Under the pieces are notes generated by a model. The model saw nothing but the letters and a program-made list of their open reading frames with translations. It was not told the origin of the DNA and made no database searches. Position numbers and translations under genes: made by a program. Source: Bacteroidota bacterium (GTDB lineage Bacteria > Bacteroidota > Bacteroidia > Cytophagales > Cyclobacteriaceae). Taken from it: a stretch of DNA of 33,921 nt. Numbering within the stretch: the first letter of the stretch is position 1; the number at the start of each line of letters is the position of its first letter. This document shows, one piece after another, positions 14,828-22,985 of this stretch. The stretch lies in the NCBI GenBank assembly GCA_013285945.1, contig JABDGP010000036.1:1-33921 (forward strand), written 5' to 3'.

Positions 14828-17809
14828 ATGTTCTTTTTACAATTCTGGAAGTCGTGGAATAAAACGTACCAGCTCATTTTTCTGGTGTGTTCTTTTTTTG
14901 TTTTTGCGGCAGTTATTTTCTTTTGGACTAGTTGGGCATCGTCACCTGTTCCGGTAATTACCTTTGATCACTTTCAACAAATTCAACGAATTGAGGTTGC
15001 CTCTCATTCATTCCAAGTTGGACTGGTTAATTTGACAGTTCCGGCCGACAGCTATTTGATTTTCGAAAATATTTTTGGAAGTAAGCTTCAGCCTAATATT
15101 CTGGCGTTGTATTTTTTTATTTCAGCGCTTATAATTTCGTTTCTATTCTTTATTACAATCATCACAACTTTAAGCCGGTATTGGTTTTTGATTGGCATGG
15201 GGCTGGCAATGTTATTTCTTGCCAGTCTGAGACTTGAAGTGTTAGAAATTTTTGGCCTTACAAATAAAACTATAACAATCGCTCTGATTCTGCTTTTTGG
15301 CGGGATTGCCTTTTATCTTCATTCATTTAGAAAAGAAATAGCATTTGCCAAAAGGCTGTTAACCTTTTTAGTCTTAATAATATTAACTGCCGTCTCAATA
15401 ATCATCTTCAGCCGTGCGGTAACTCCGTTTCTGCATCTTGCTGTCAATGGTATGATTGCTGGAATTATCCTGTTCATGATTTTTATTCTCATGGTGGCTC
15501 ATGAAATAATAGCATTGTTTGTTACACTCACTACACAAAGCACAAAGCCCTCTAAAAGCCTTCAACATTTTTTAATCCTCACCGCAGTTTATCTGGTGAA
15601 CCTTGCTTTGATGTATGCTTCCAAAATGGGTTTCATTGGCTGGAGCTTCTTTTCGATTAATTCTTTTTTTGTGCTTACCATTTCCGCCATTCTTGGTGTC
15701 TGGGGTTTTCGTCAGCGTGGCGTTGTGTATGAGAATATCTTATCTGAAGAACCGATTGGTATTTTCTTCTTCTTGTCAATAATGCTAACAGGATTTTCTG
15801 TGATGGGTTATTTCGCAGCTTCGGCCAGCGACATGATGATGGATGCGCTCGATGATTTGATTATGGCAGCGCATCTTGGCTGCGGGATAATTTTCTTTTT
15901 ATATGTGATTGCCAACTTCAGCCCGATGCTGGTCAAAAATCTGCCTGTGTACAAAGTGCTATACAAACCGGATACAATGCCCCACTTCACATTTCGTCTG
16001 ATGTCGGTGATTGCAGTGTTTGCAATTATCTCTACGGCGGTGTCTTGGAAAACGTATATCAACCAGGCAACAGCCACGTTCTATCATGCCTATGGAGATT
16101 TGTATTTGGCACAGGGAGCGGATGCTACAGCCGAAGCCTACTATACAAAATCAATTCAATTCAGAAATCAGAATTTGCACGCACACTATGGCTTGGCGAG
16201 TATTTATGGTTCACGTTATGAATCAATTAAGGAAAAGAAAGAGTATGAGAAATCAACTGAATGGACGCCAAGTGTTCCTGTCTATCTCAACCTAAGTGAA
16301 CTGTATGCCGGTCAGGGTGATTTGTTGGAAGCGGCACTTACGCTTGATGAAGGAAAGAAGTCGTTCCCTAAAAGTGGTGAACTTCTCAATGCTGCTGGTC
16401 TATCTTTTATGAAATTAAAATCACCTGACTCTGCGCTATACTTTTTTCAGCAAGCGCGAAAAATAAAAAGTACGAGTAGAATTGGAGAAACCAATTTCAT
16501 CGGAACATCTGCATTGTTTAATGTCGATCATTCATTCGATTCAATAATGTCTTTAAAGAACACAAAGTATGATGGTGTAAAAGTGAATGTGCTTGCTTTC
16601 GCAAATCAAAATCGACGGACACTATTTTTTGAAGACAAGTTTGATCTTGACACTGCTCTCACTGTTTATCAGGGTGCACTCCTTTGCAATTACTTGATCA
16701 ATCAAAAAGCAATGGCTGATACTGCGATGATTTTTCACACAGTGAAACTTGCTATTAAGCCTTCGAATGCCAGCTTTAGAGAACGTCTGCTCGTAGCATC
16801 GGCATCTGCGTTGTACGCTCAAGGTGAAGTAAAGCATGCCTTACAGACTCTGCGCGAGGCGGCTTATCGATCGGGAGAAGGCCATTATTTTTTGTTGCTC
16901 GGTCTGTGGTTATTGGAGCAGAATAATCCATTGGTTGCTTCTGGTTATTTTAAAGTGGCAAGTGAAAAAGGGCAATCATCGGCTCTTTACTATCAGGCAA
17001 TTGCGGAAGCCGAAATGGATAGTTTAAACCAGGCTTTTGTAAGCTGGGATAGCCTTAGTCGTTCAAAAGAGAAATCCGTTTCCTTATTCGCTTCTACTAT
17101 GAAAAAGGTCTTAGCAAGTAAAAGCTCGCAATCCTTGTCGGATGATGAGAAATATTATTTCTGCAGATATAAAATTGCAATGACCGACTCTTTACAATTT
17201 GACAGAGCAGTTAACGAAATAGCTAATGAAAAACTAAAAATGCGTGCGATGGTTGATCGAAGCAAAAAGTGGTTTGCTATGGACGAATTGAAAAAATCAG
17301 CTCAGCAGCTTCAAAGAATTTCTGGTAACGTAGATAAAGGCCTGAAAACTGAAATAGATCAATTAAGCTTAATGCTGGCCGCGGAAAAAGGTGACTGGAG
17401 TTTTGTGGGTAAAAAATTGAATGGCGGAGTGAAGATTCCTTTTAATCAACGCGTTTATCTCGAGGCGCTTCAGGCAGATCAAAGTGGAAATACAAAGGAA
17501 GCTGCAGCGAGATACAATTATTTGCTAAATGCCAACAACCAATTTGAAGAAGGGATTCTGGCGGCTTCACGATTTGTCGCCAACGACACTACAGATAGGC
17601 TTAAAAAATTTTCGTTGCTGGTGGATGGCTTATCGGCTAAACCAAATTCTGTAAAATTATTGAAGCGGCATGTACTGGAATGTATTCCGTTGGGATTGCA
17701 ACAAGAAGCCCAAGACTCTCTTGATAAACTAAAACAGCTGATGCTGCCGTTGTCTTTTAAGAAATTTATTGCGACTTATCCTGACTATTTTGGTGTGGAA
17801 GGGAAATGA
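14828..17809 (+). CDS. Large multi-pass membrane protein with C-terminal TPR repeats
   Basis: The 993-residue protein has about eleven hydrophobic segments in residues 1-410 (for example near 18-38, 92-118, 120-140, 145-165, 172-195, 203-232, 245-265, 275-295, 308-330, 345-365, 388-408). A soluble part of nearly 580 residues with TPR-like helices follows. The first clear TPR is around 413-445 (AYGDLYLAQGADATAEAYYTKSI), with others around 485, 515, 670 and 700. No catalytic motif was recognised. Such membrane-TPR proteins occur in Bacteroidota, often as envelope scaffolds, but I cannot assign a function. It lies 36 nt after gatC, and the downstream gap carries a dispersed repeat rather than a terminator. 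Confidence 0.8.
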   Translation: MFFLQFWKSWNKTYQLIFLVCSFFVFAAVIFFWTSWASSPVPVITFDHFQQIQRIEVASHSFQVGLVNLTVPADSYLIFENIFGSKLQPNILALYFFISALIISFLFFITIITTLSRYWFLIGMGLAMLFLASLRLEVLEIFGLTNKTITIALILLFGGIAFYLHSFRKEIAFAKRLLTFLVLIILTAVSIIIFSRAVTPFLHLAVNGMIAGIILFMIFILMVAHEIIALFVTLTTQSTKPSKSLQHFLILTAVYLVNLALMYASKMGFIGWSFFSINSFFVLTISAILGVWGFRQRGVVYENILSEEPIGIFFFLSIMLTGFSVMGYFAASASDMMMDALDDLIMAAHLGCGIIFFLYVIANFSPMLVKNLPVYKVLYKPDTMPHFTFRLMSVIAVFAIISTAVSWKTYINQATATFYHAYGDLYLAQGADATAEAYYTKSIQFRNQNLHAHYGLASIYGSRYESIKEKKEYEKSTEWTPSVPVYLNLSELYAGQGDLLEAALTLDEGKKSFPKSGELLNAAGLSFMKLKSPDSALYFFQQARKIKSTSRIGETNFIGTSALFNVDHSFDSIMSLKNTKYDGVKVNVLAFANQNRRTLFFEDKFDLDTALTVYQGALLCNYLINQKAMADTAMIFHTVKLAIKPSNASFRERLLVASASALYAQGEVKHALQTLREAAYRSGEGHYFLLLGLWLLEQNNPLVASGYFKVASEKGQSSALYYQAIAEAEMDSLNQAFVSWDSLSRSKEKSVSLFASTMKKVLASKSSQSLSDDEKYYFCRYKIAMTDSLQFDRAVNEIANEKLKMRAMVDRSKKWFAMDELKKSAQQLQRISGNVDKGLKTEIDQLSLMLAAEKGDWSFVGKKLNGGVKIPFNQRVYLEALQADQSGNTKEAAARYNYLLNANNQFEEGILAASRFVANDTTDRLKKFSLLVDGLSAKPNSVKLLKRHVLECIPLGLQQEAQDSLDKLKQLMLPLSFKKFIATYPDYFGVEGK

Positions 17810-17829
17810 AATTAACAGTGGTGCATGGT

Positions 17830-17893
17830 CAAGGGATTGTAGCGAAAAGCCCGAAGTGCGCTGGCTTGGCGTGTGGCGGACTTGCAGCGTCCC
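17830..17893 (+). repeat. Dispersed intergenic repeat, copy 2
   Basis: The sequence runs from CAAGGGATTGTAGCGAAAAG through CCCGAAG and GGCGTGTGGCGGACTTG to CAGCG. It matches the reverse complement of the gap sequence at 11721-11812, so the two copies are inverted relative to each other and about 6 kb apart. As in copy 1, the two ends are related (GGATTGTAGCGAAAAGCCCG and GACTTGCAGCG), suggesting an internal direct repeat. This copy ends earlier than copy 1. Confidence 0.68.
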
Positions 17894-17970
17894 AAATTTT
17901 CAGGACTTGATCATGCTGCCTCAAAACGAACAGAAACTAATTTGTAACTTTACTCGAAATTTGAGATTTA

Positions 17971-18189
17971 ATGAGGGCTGTAGAATTTAAAACGAAGCTT
18001 AAGAACAATAGGATTGAGATCCCTAAAAAACTCCATAAGCAAGTCACTACTTCAAAGAACAAGGATGTAAGAGTGATTGTATTGATGGACGAACAAGATC
18101 AGAAAGGAAAAGAAGATTTTCAGCTCCTCTCTACCGAGCAATTTTTGAAAGGATACGCTAAAACTGATTCTGTTTACGATCATTATTAG
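17971..18189 (+). CDS. Antitoxin of a PemK/MazF-type toxin-antitoxin pair
   Basis: The 72-residue protein begins MRAVEFKTKLKNNRIEIPKK, an AbrB/MazE-like swapped-hairpin N-terminal pattern (short strands with a conserved IEIP-like segment). It ends with an acidic tail containing EQFLKGYAKTDSVYDHY, as expected for the toxin-binding arm. It lies 3 nt before the toxin gene, the usual antitoxin-first order. The role is inferred mostly from the neighbour and from recalled relatives with the same FLKGY...DS.YD tail. An imperfect palindrome, CTCGAAATTTGAG at 17953-17965, sits directly before the ATG and could be its operator. Confidence 0.75.
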   Translation: MRAVEFKTKLKNNRIEIPKKLHKQVTTSKNKDVRVIVLMDEQDQKGKEDFQLLSTEQFLKGYAKTDSVYDHY

Positions 18190-18192
18190 TGT

Positions 18193-18516
18193 ATGGATGA
18201 AATTAAGTTTGGCGACATTGTTCTGCTGAAGTTTCCCTTTACCAACGGATTAACTTTCAAAAAACGCCCTGCATTGGTTATCAGGGATTCAAAAGATGGT
18301 GATGTTATTGTCTGCCGAATCACCAGCAAAACCTATCAAACTTCGTTTGACCTAAAACTTAAAAATTGGGAGGGATATGGTTTGAAATTGCCATCCGTAA
18401 TCCGCATTCATAAATTAGCGGCGCTTGAGAAGAATCTTGTTGATTTGAAAATTGGTCACCTGGAGAAGGCAACTCAAAATCAAGTAAAGCGTATCTTCAA
18501 AAAACTCGTTATATAA
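18193..18516 (+). CDS. PemK/MazF-family mRNA interferase toxin
   Basis: The 107-residue protein has the PemK/MazF N-terminal signature from residue 6: FGDIVLLKFPFTN, then KKRPALVI. Next comes the strand VIVCRITSK, where toxins of this family carry Ser/Thr residues involved in RNA cleavage, and the body ends SVIRIHKLAALEKNLVD..IG. These toxins cleave mRNA and are neutralised by the antitoxin encoded upstream. Length is normal and the frame is intact. It ends 10 nt before gcvT, so toxin transcription may read into that housekeeping gene. Confidence 0.85.
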   Translation: MDEIKFGDIVLLKFPFTNGLTFKKRPALVIRDSKDGDVIVCRITSKTYQTSFDLKLKNWEGYGLKLPSVIRIHKLAALEKNLVDLKIGHLEKATQNQVKRIFKKLVI

Positions 18517-18526
18517 TTTTTAAAAC

Positions 18527-19612
18527 ATGGAATTGAAATTTGTGCCGCTCAACGCTGTTCACGAAAAACTAGGTGCCAAGATGGTACCTTTTGCGGGATA
18601 CAATATGCCCGTGCGCTATTCTTCAGATATTGAAGAACACATGACAGTGCGCAATGGTGTTGGCGTGTTTGATGTAAGTCACATGGGCGAGTTTACTTTG
18701 AAGGGCCCAAATGCTCTTGACTTGATTCAGCGTGTAACGAGCAATGATGCTTCGAAGCTGATCGACGGGCAAGCACAATATTCTTGTCTGCCCAACGAAA
18801 CAGGCGGTATTGTGGATGACCTGATCGTTTATAAAATCAAAGACAACGATTATCTGCTGGTGGTAAATGCATCTAATATTGAGAAGGACTGGAATTGGAT
18901 TTCGAAATACAACTCGAAAGGTGCGGAGATGAAAAACATCTCAGACGACATTTGCTTGTTTGCTGTGCAAGGTCCAAAGGCTGTAGGTGTCTTGCAGAAG
19001 CTAACGAAGACGGATTTGTCTGTAATCAAATACTATCATTTTGCAATTGGTGAATTTGCCGGAGTGAGCGACGTGATCATGAGCAATACAGGCTATACCG
19101 GCTCGGGTGGTTTTGAAATTTATGTAAACAAAGCTTCTGCGGAAAAAGTATGGAATGCGATTTTTGAAGCAGGCAATGATGTGAACATCAAACCAATTGG
19201 CCTTGGTGCGCGTGATACGCTGCGCTTGGAAATGGGTTTTTGTCTTTATGGGAATGATATTGACGACACGACTTCCCCACTGGAAGGTGGCTTGGGTTGG
19301 ATCACCAAATTTACAAAGGAGTTTACCAACTCAGCCAACATTAAGGCGCAAAAGGATGCAGGAGTAAAGAGAAAGCTTGTTGGCTTCAAAATGGTTGACA
19401 AAGGAATTCCTCGTTACGACTACCCGATTAAGGACTCTGCCGGAAATACGATTGGCAAAGTAACTTCGGGAACTCAATCACCTGTGTTAAGTATTGGTAT
19501 TGGTTTGGGCTATGTAACTACTGAACACGCTACCGTTGGATCGGAGATTTTTATTGAAGTGAGGGGCAGGGCGTTGAAGGCCGTGGTGAGTAAACTTCCT
19601 CTGATTAATTGA
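18527..19612 (+). CDS. gcvT: Aminomethyltransferase (glycine cleavage system T protein)
   Basis: The 361-residue protein carries the GcvT signatures: [16 protein letters not shown] near the start, [47 protein letters not shown] and the C-terminal [17 protein letters not shown]. It transfers the aminomethyl carbon of glycine, from lipoyl-GcvH, to tetrahydrofolate. Length matches the family. The Asp in DDLIVYK corresponds to the catalytic Asp of characterised T proteins. gcvH and gcvP are not in the window. It starts 10 nt after the toxin gene. Confidence 0.96.
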   Translation: MELKFVPLNAVHEKLGAKMVPFAGYNMPVRYSSDIEEHMTVRNGVGVFDVSHMGEFTLKGPNALDLIQRVTSNDASKLIDGQAQYSCLPNETGGIVDDLIVYKIKDNDYLLVVNASNIEKDWNWISKYNSKGAEMKNISDDICLFAVQGPKAVGVLQKLTKTDLSVIKYYHFAIGEFAGVSDVIMSNTGYTGSGGFEIYVNKASAEKVWNAIFEAGNDVNIKPIGLGARDTLRLEMGFCLYGNDIDDTTSPLEGGLGWITKFTKEFTNSANIKAQKDAGVKRKLVGFKMVDKGIPRYDYPIKDSAGNTIGKVTSGTQSPVLSIGIGLGYVTTEHATVGSEIFIEVRGRALKAVVSKLPLIN

Positions 19613-19689
19613 TTTAGTTTATTCGATGATGTATCCATGAATGCCTTTCATCGGCCGAATTATTGAATTGTCAAAATACCAATTCACTT

Positions 19690-20391
19690 ATGAAGACTAT
19701 TGACGTTTGCCTCAGTCCTGAGTTGATGCACTTGTATGATCACAATGATCGTACAGTTGTGGTGGTGGATATTCTTCGTGCGACTTCGTGCATGGTTACC
19801 GCCTTTGCTCATGGCGTAGAGAGTATTACCCCTGTTGCCAACCTTGAAGAGTGCTTGAAGATGAAGACCAAAGGCTACGTGACTTCGGGCGAGCGAGATG
19901 GAAAAAAGGTTGAAGGATTTGATAAAGGAAATTCTCCGTTTGAATACATTGGCGAGGAGATCCGCGGACTGAAACTTGCATTTACAACAACCAATGGCAC
20001 GCAGGCAATAGAAAAAGCCAAAGGAGCGAAGGAAGTGATCGTTGGTTCGTTTTTGAATTTGACTTCGGTAGTTCGATACTTACTGCTCTGTGAAAATAAT
20101 GTGCTCATCGTGTGTGCGGGTTGGAAGGGCAGAGTGAATCTGGAAGACACATTATTTGCTGGCGCTGTGGTAGAAAAATTGAAGGACTACCTCGGTCCTG
20201 ACTGCGATGCACCATTGGCGGCGCAGCATCTCTATAATGTTGCTAAGAATGATATGGTGAGATTTCTTGAGGCCTCATCACATGTACGAAGACTTAATAG
20301 ATTGAACATTCACAGAGACATTGAATTTTGCGTAACACCAGATTTATATAAAGTCTTGCCCCGGCTGAAAAATGGCGTCCTGGTTATTTGA
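19690..20391 (+). CDS. comB: 2-phosphosulfolactate phosphatase family protein (ComB)
   Basis: The 233-residue protein, from the ATG at 19690, matches the ComB family: VVVVDILRATSCMVTAF, SGERDGKKVEGFDKGNSP, FTTTNGTQAI and FLEASSHVRRL. ComB removes phosphate from 2-phosphosulfolactate, originally in coenzyme M synthesis by archaea. In bacteria the family is widespread and the product could feed cysteate or other sulfonates. Upstream in-frame codons to 19663 lack family similarity and start with a non-ATG codon. The gene ends inside the convergent MazG-like gene with an 8-nt overlap. comA and comC are not visible here, so the physiological substrate is uncertain. Confidence 0.85.
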   Translation: MKTIDVCLSPELMHLYDHNDRTVVVVDILRATSCMVTAFAHGVESITPVANLEECLKMKTKGYVTSGERDGKKVEGFDKGNSPFEYIGEEIRGLKLAFTTTNGTQAIEKAKGAKEVIVGSFLNLTSVVRYLLLCENNVLIVCAGWKGRVNLEDTLFAGAVVEKLKDYLGPDCDAPLAAQHLYNVAKNDMVRFLEASSHVRRLNRLNIHRDIEFCVTPDLYKVLPRLKNGVLVI

Positions 20392-20710
20392 GTTTCGGAT
20401 TGTGCTTGTGCCTCTCACCGTCACGGGCTGTTTTCTTTTCCATGTTTTTATTGAATGCTTCGGTCAGGTCAACCCCTGTTTGATTGGCGAGACAAATTAG
20501 TACCCAAAGCACGTCAGCCATTTCGTCGCCTAAGTTTTTATTTTTGTCTGACTCCTTTTCGGATTGCTCGCCATAACGCCTGGCTATGATTCGAGCGAGT
20601 TCGCCAACTTCTTCTGTAAGTATGGCCATGTTAGTGAGTTCATTAAAATAACGGACGCCATGGGTTTTGATCCATTGATCAACTTCGGCTTGGGTTTGCT
20701 GGATAGTCAT
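20384..20710 (-). CDS. MazG-like nucleotide pyrophosphohydrolase
   Basis: The 108-residue protein has the all-alpha NTP pyrophosphohydrolase pattern: EEVGE at 33-37 and, after a basic linker, GDEMADVLW at 61-69 with E63 and D66. These are the Mg2+ ligands (EExxE ... ExxD). It is the short single-domain form, not the longer two-domain MazG. Such enzymes hydrolyse nucleoside triphosphates, often non-canonical ones, to monophosphates. Its stop region overlaps the end of comB by 8 nt on the opposite strand. Upstream it faces the DUF3857 gene with a 109-nt divergent gap. Confidence 0.88.
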   Translation of the reverse strand: MTIQQTQAEVDQWIKTHGVRYFNELTNMAILTEEVGELARIIARRYGEQSEKESDKNKNLGDEMADVLWVLICLANQTGVDLTEAFNKNMEKKTARDGERHKHNPKLK

Positions 20711-20770
20711 AGACTGGGTTTTTTTGAAATGACTGGGTCAAATATCCTCAAAGATTTTAAGCAATACTCG

Positions 20771-20800
20771 TTGACTGGTTGCCTCTATCAAACTACTTTG
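20771..20800 (+). promoter_or_regulatory. Candidate promoter of the DUF3857 gene
   Basis: TTG at 20771-20773 is followed after 20 nt by TACTTTG (20794-20800), close to TTTG-N19-TAnnTTTG but one base short in the -7 box. The ATG at 20820 is 20 nt downstream. Confidence 0.35.
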
Positions 20801-20819
20801 CATTTATTAAATCTAAGAA

Positions 20820-22778
20820 ATGACAGATTCTGATGTTCTCTGGCTGAGAAGAAGCGCTGTATTGTTCGGTCTCTTTTTACAATTGGGCATTTGTTTTGGA
20901 CAACATCAGCCCCTTGAATTTGGCAATGTGCCATTGGAAGATTTGAAATCGAATAAATGCGAGATTGATTCAGGTGCTACTGCGGTAATTCTATTTGATG
21001 TTATTCAGGTCGATCTTACAAATCATAAGGATAGATATGTACGTCATGCCAGGATAAAATTTTTCAAGCCTGATGCAATAAATTCATGGTCCAAAGTAAA
21101 CTTTCTTTACGACAAGAATCACAGAAAAATATCCGGAATACAGGCGGCCACTTATAACCTTGTCGATGGTCAAATGGTTGTTACTAACCTCAATCCAAAA
21201 AATATATTTGAAACAAAAGTGTCACGCCGAATTTCAAAACTAAGCTTTGCCATGCCCCAAGTGTCATCTGGCTCAATAATTGAATTCTCTTACACAATAT
21301 CTGCAAATTATAGTAGTGGCGGACTTTTGATAAACGGACTTGCACCTATCTACAGCTCAAATCTTTTGGATTTTAGTTGGCAATACCAACACGATATCCC
21401 CACATATTGGAGTGAATATACTTTTCAGGGAGGATTTAGAGCCTCATTTATGCAGGGGGAGTTCTCGATTGAAAATAAACAAGAGACTAAAAACGGAATT
21501 GAAACAAATCGCTGGACTATTAAGAATGTTCCGGCTTTCCACGAAGAATCAAATTCATTGCCAAAATCAGATTTAATCGGAAAGATGTATATAGACTTTA
21601 GTGAAAGAACATGGGGGCAGATAGGCACACCCTTTATGCGTTTGGCGAACTATGGAATGAATCCAAAGGATTCAAGTTTATTGCGGCAGTTAGCGGACAA
21701 ATTCGAAACCATTTCAAGTACTAAAGTTAAACTTGATTCAATAGTGCGGTATGTCAAAAGAAAATTGAAATGGAACAGACTTGTAGACCAATACCCTGAC
21801 CGGGAATTTGGGGAAGTTTTTATTTCAGGCAATGGGTCTTCCTGTGAAATCAATTTGGTTATGATGGCGTTGTTGAAGAAGGCGGGATTGTCAGGTTATC
21901 CTGTCGTTTTAAGTACTCGGAACCACGGAACTGTGCGGCCTAATCGACCCCGTGCTACTCAGTTCAATGACTTAATTATTGCTGTAGCTATACCTCAAAC
22001 TCCCGATAAAAAAGAAGAGATAATATTGTTGGATGGTACGGATCGTAATCTTTCCAACGAGTATATTCCTATGCGATGTTTAAATGGGTATGGGCTTATG
22101 ATTGACGGCATCGAATCGAAATTGATCCCATTAAATGAACCGCGGTCAAAGACCGTTCTAAGTGCAAGTCTGCGATTGGATGAATCAAAAAAAGAAGCAG
22201 AAGGTGCACTTGAAATGTCCTTTTCGGGACTTCACGCCAGTAATGAAAGATCTTCGTTTGATTCTCTCGGTCAAGATAGATATGAAGAAAGACTAAGCGT
22301 TATGTATCCTTCTAAAACTGATCGATTGTCAGTACTTAATTTGGGCAACTCAAACCTGCCGTTGAAGATGTCCTTCAAGCTAAGGGATGGTGAGCTTTCC
22401 AAATTTTCAGAAGACCATATTTATTTAGACCCTTTTGTTATCAAACCTGACGAAAACCGGTTTAAGTCTGCGTCAAGGATTTATCCAGTCGACCTTAATC
22501 CTCCTCAAGACCTTACCTATATGGCTAAAATTGAGCTTCCGGAAAAATATTTGGTCGAAGAGCTTCCAAAGTCAGCCGCCTATTCCTTACCTAACAACAG
22601 CGCAAAATTTTCTTATAATATTGTTCAGCACGATACTATTTTATATCTCACCTCCCAACTGATGTTTAACCGGGTTGTTTTTCAACCAGAGGAGTATGCC
22701 TCATTAAAGGAGTTTTATAGCCTTATTTTAAGTAAGCAATCAGAACCTATTGTGTTAAAGAGAAAAACCGGTAACTAA
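20820..22778 (+). CDS. Exported DUF3857 protein with a transglutaminase-like domain lacking catalytic residues
   Basis: The 652-residue protein has an N-terminal export signal (hydrophobic about 12-27), then a DUF3857 beta-rich domain (about 55-240), a transglutaminase-like core (about 290-410) and a C-terminal beta domain. In the core the segment GSSCEIN (339-345) aligns with the usual GN-C/S-ADIN, putting Ser341 at the catalytic Cys position with a Cys one residue on. QFND (381-384) replaces the usual QFNH, so the His is an Asp. The third-residue region LDGTD (404-408) is kept. It is therefore probably a non-catalytic binding protein. Bacteroidota encode several such paralogues of unknown role. 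The alignment was made by eye. Confidence 0.8.
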   Translation: MTDSDVLWLRRSAVLFGLFLQLGICFGQHQPLEFGNVPLEDLKSNKCEIDSGATAVILFDVIQVDLTNHKDRYVRHARIKFFKPDAINSWSKVNFLYDKNHRKISGIQAATYNLVDGQMVVTNLNPKNIFETKVSRRISKLSFAMPQVSSGSIIEFSYTISANYSSGGLLINGLAPIYSSNLLDFSWQYQHDIPTYWSEYTFQGGFRASFMQGEFSIENKQETKNGIETNRWTIKNVPAFHEESNSLPKSDLIGKMYIDFSERTWGQIGTPFMRLANYGMNPKDSSLLRQLADKFETISSTKVKLDSIVRYVKRKLKWNRLVDQYPDREFGEVFISGNGSSCEINLVMMALLKKAGLSGYPVVLSTRNHGTVRPNRPRATQFNDLIIAVAIPQTPDKKEEIILLDGTDRNLSNEYIPMRCLNGYGLMIDGIESKLIPLNEPRSKTVLSASLRLDESKKEAEGALEMSFSGLHASNERSSFDSLGQDRYEERLSVMYPSKTDRLSVLNLGNSNLPLKMSFKLRDGELSKFSEDHIYLDPFVIKPDENRFKSASRIYPVDLNPPQDLTYMAKIELPEKYLVEELPKSAAYSLPNNSAKFSYNIVQHDTILYLTSQLMFNRVVFQPEEYASLKEFYSLILSKQSEPIVLKRKTGN

Positions 22779-22901
22779 CCCAGAGTTGTAGGTGATCCTA
22801 GCCAGTACCTGTAAATACACCACTAAGTTTAATCAAAAGATCATCGCCTGCCCTTTCATTTTTCATTTTGGTTTTATTAGCTTTAGGTGACAGAAGAATG
22901 A

Positions 22902-22969
22902 CGCGAAGAAACGTTACACTTGCAGGTTTTTAAAAACATTGTAAGGAACGTGTCTTCGCGATTTTTTTT
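22902..22969 (+). terminator. Long hairpin with T-run before phoH
   Basis: CGCGAAGA-A-ACGTT (22902-22915) pairs with AACGT-G-TCTTCGCG (22947-22960), broken only by one A-G mismatch. The interior can fold further (CTTGCA with TGTAAG, GTTTTT with AAAAAC). Eight T follow (22962-22969). This has the form of an intrinsic terminator with an unusually long arm, ending 17 nt before the phoH ATG. It may end the DUF3857 transcript or act as a leader structure for phoH. Confidence 0.6.
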
Positions 22970-22985
22970 AACCCATTTTTAAAGC

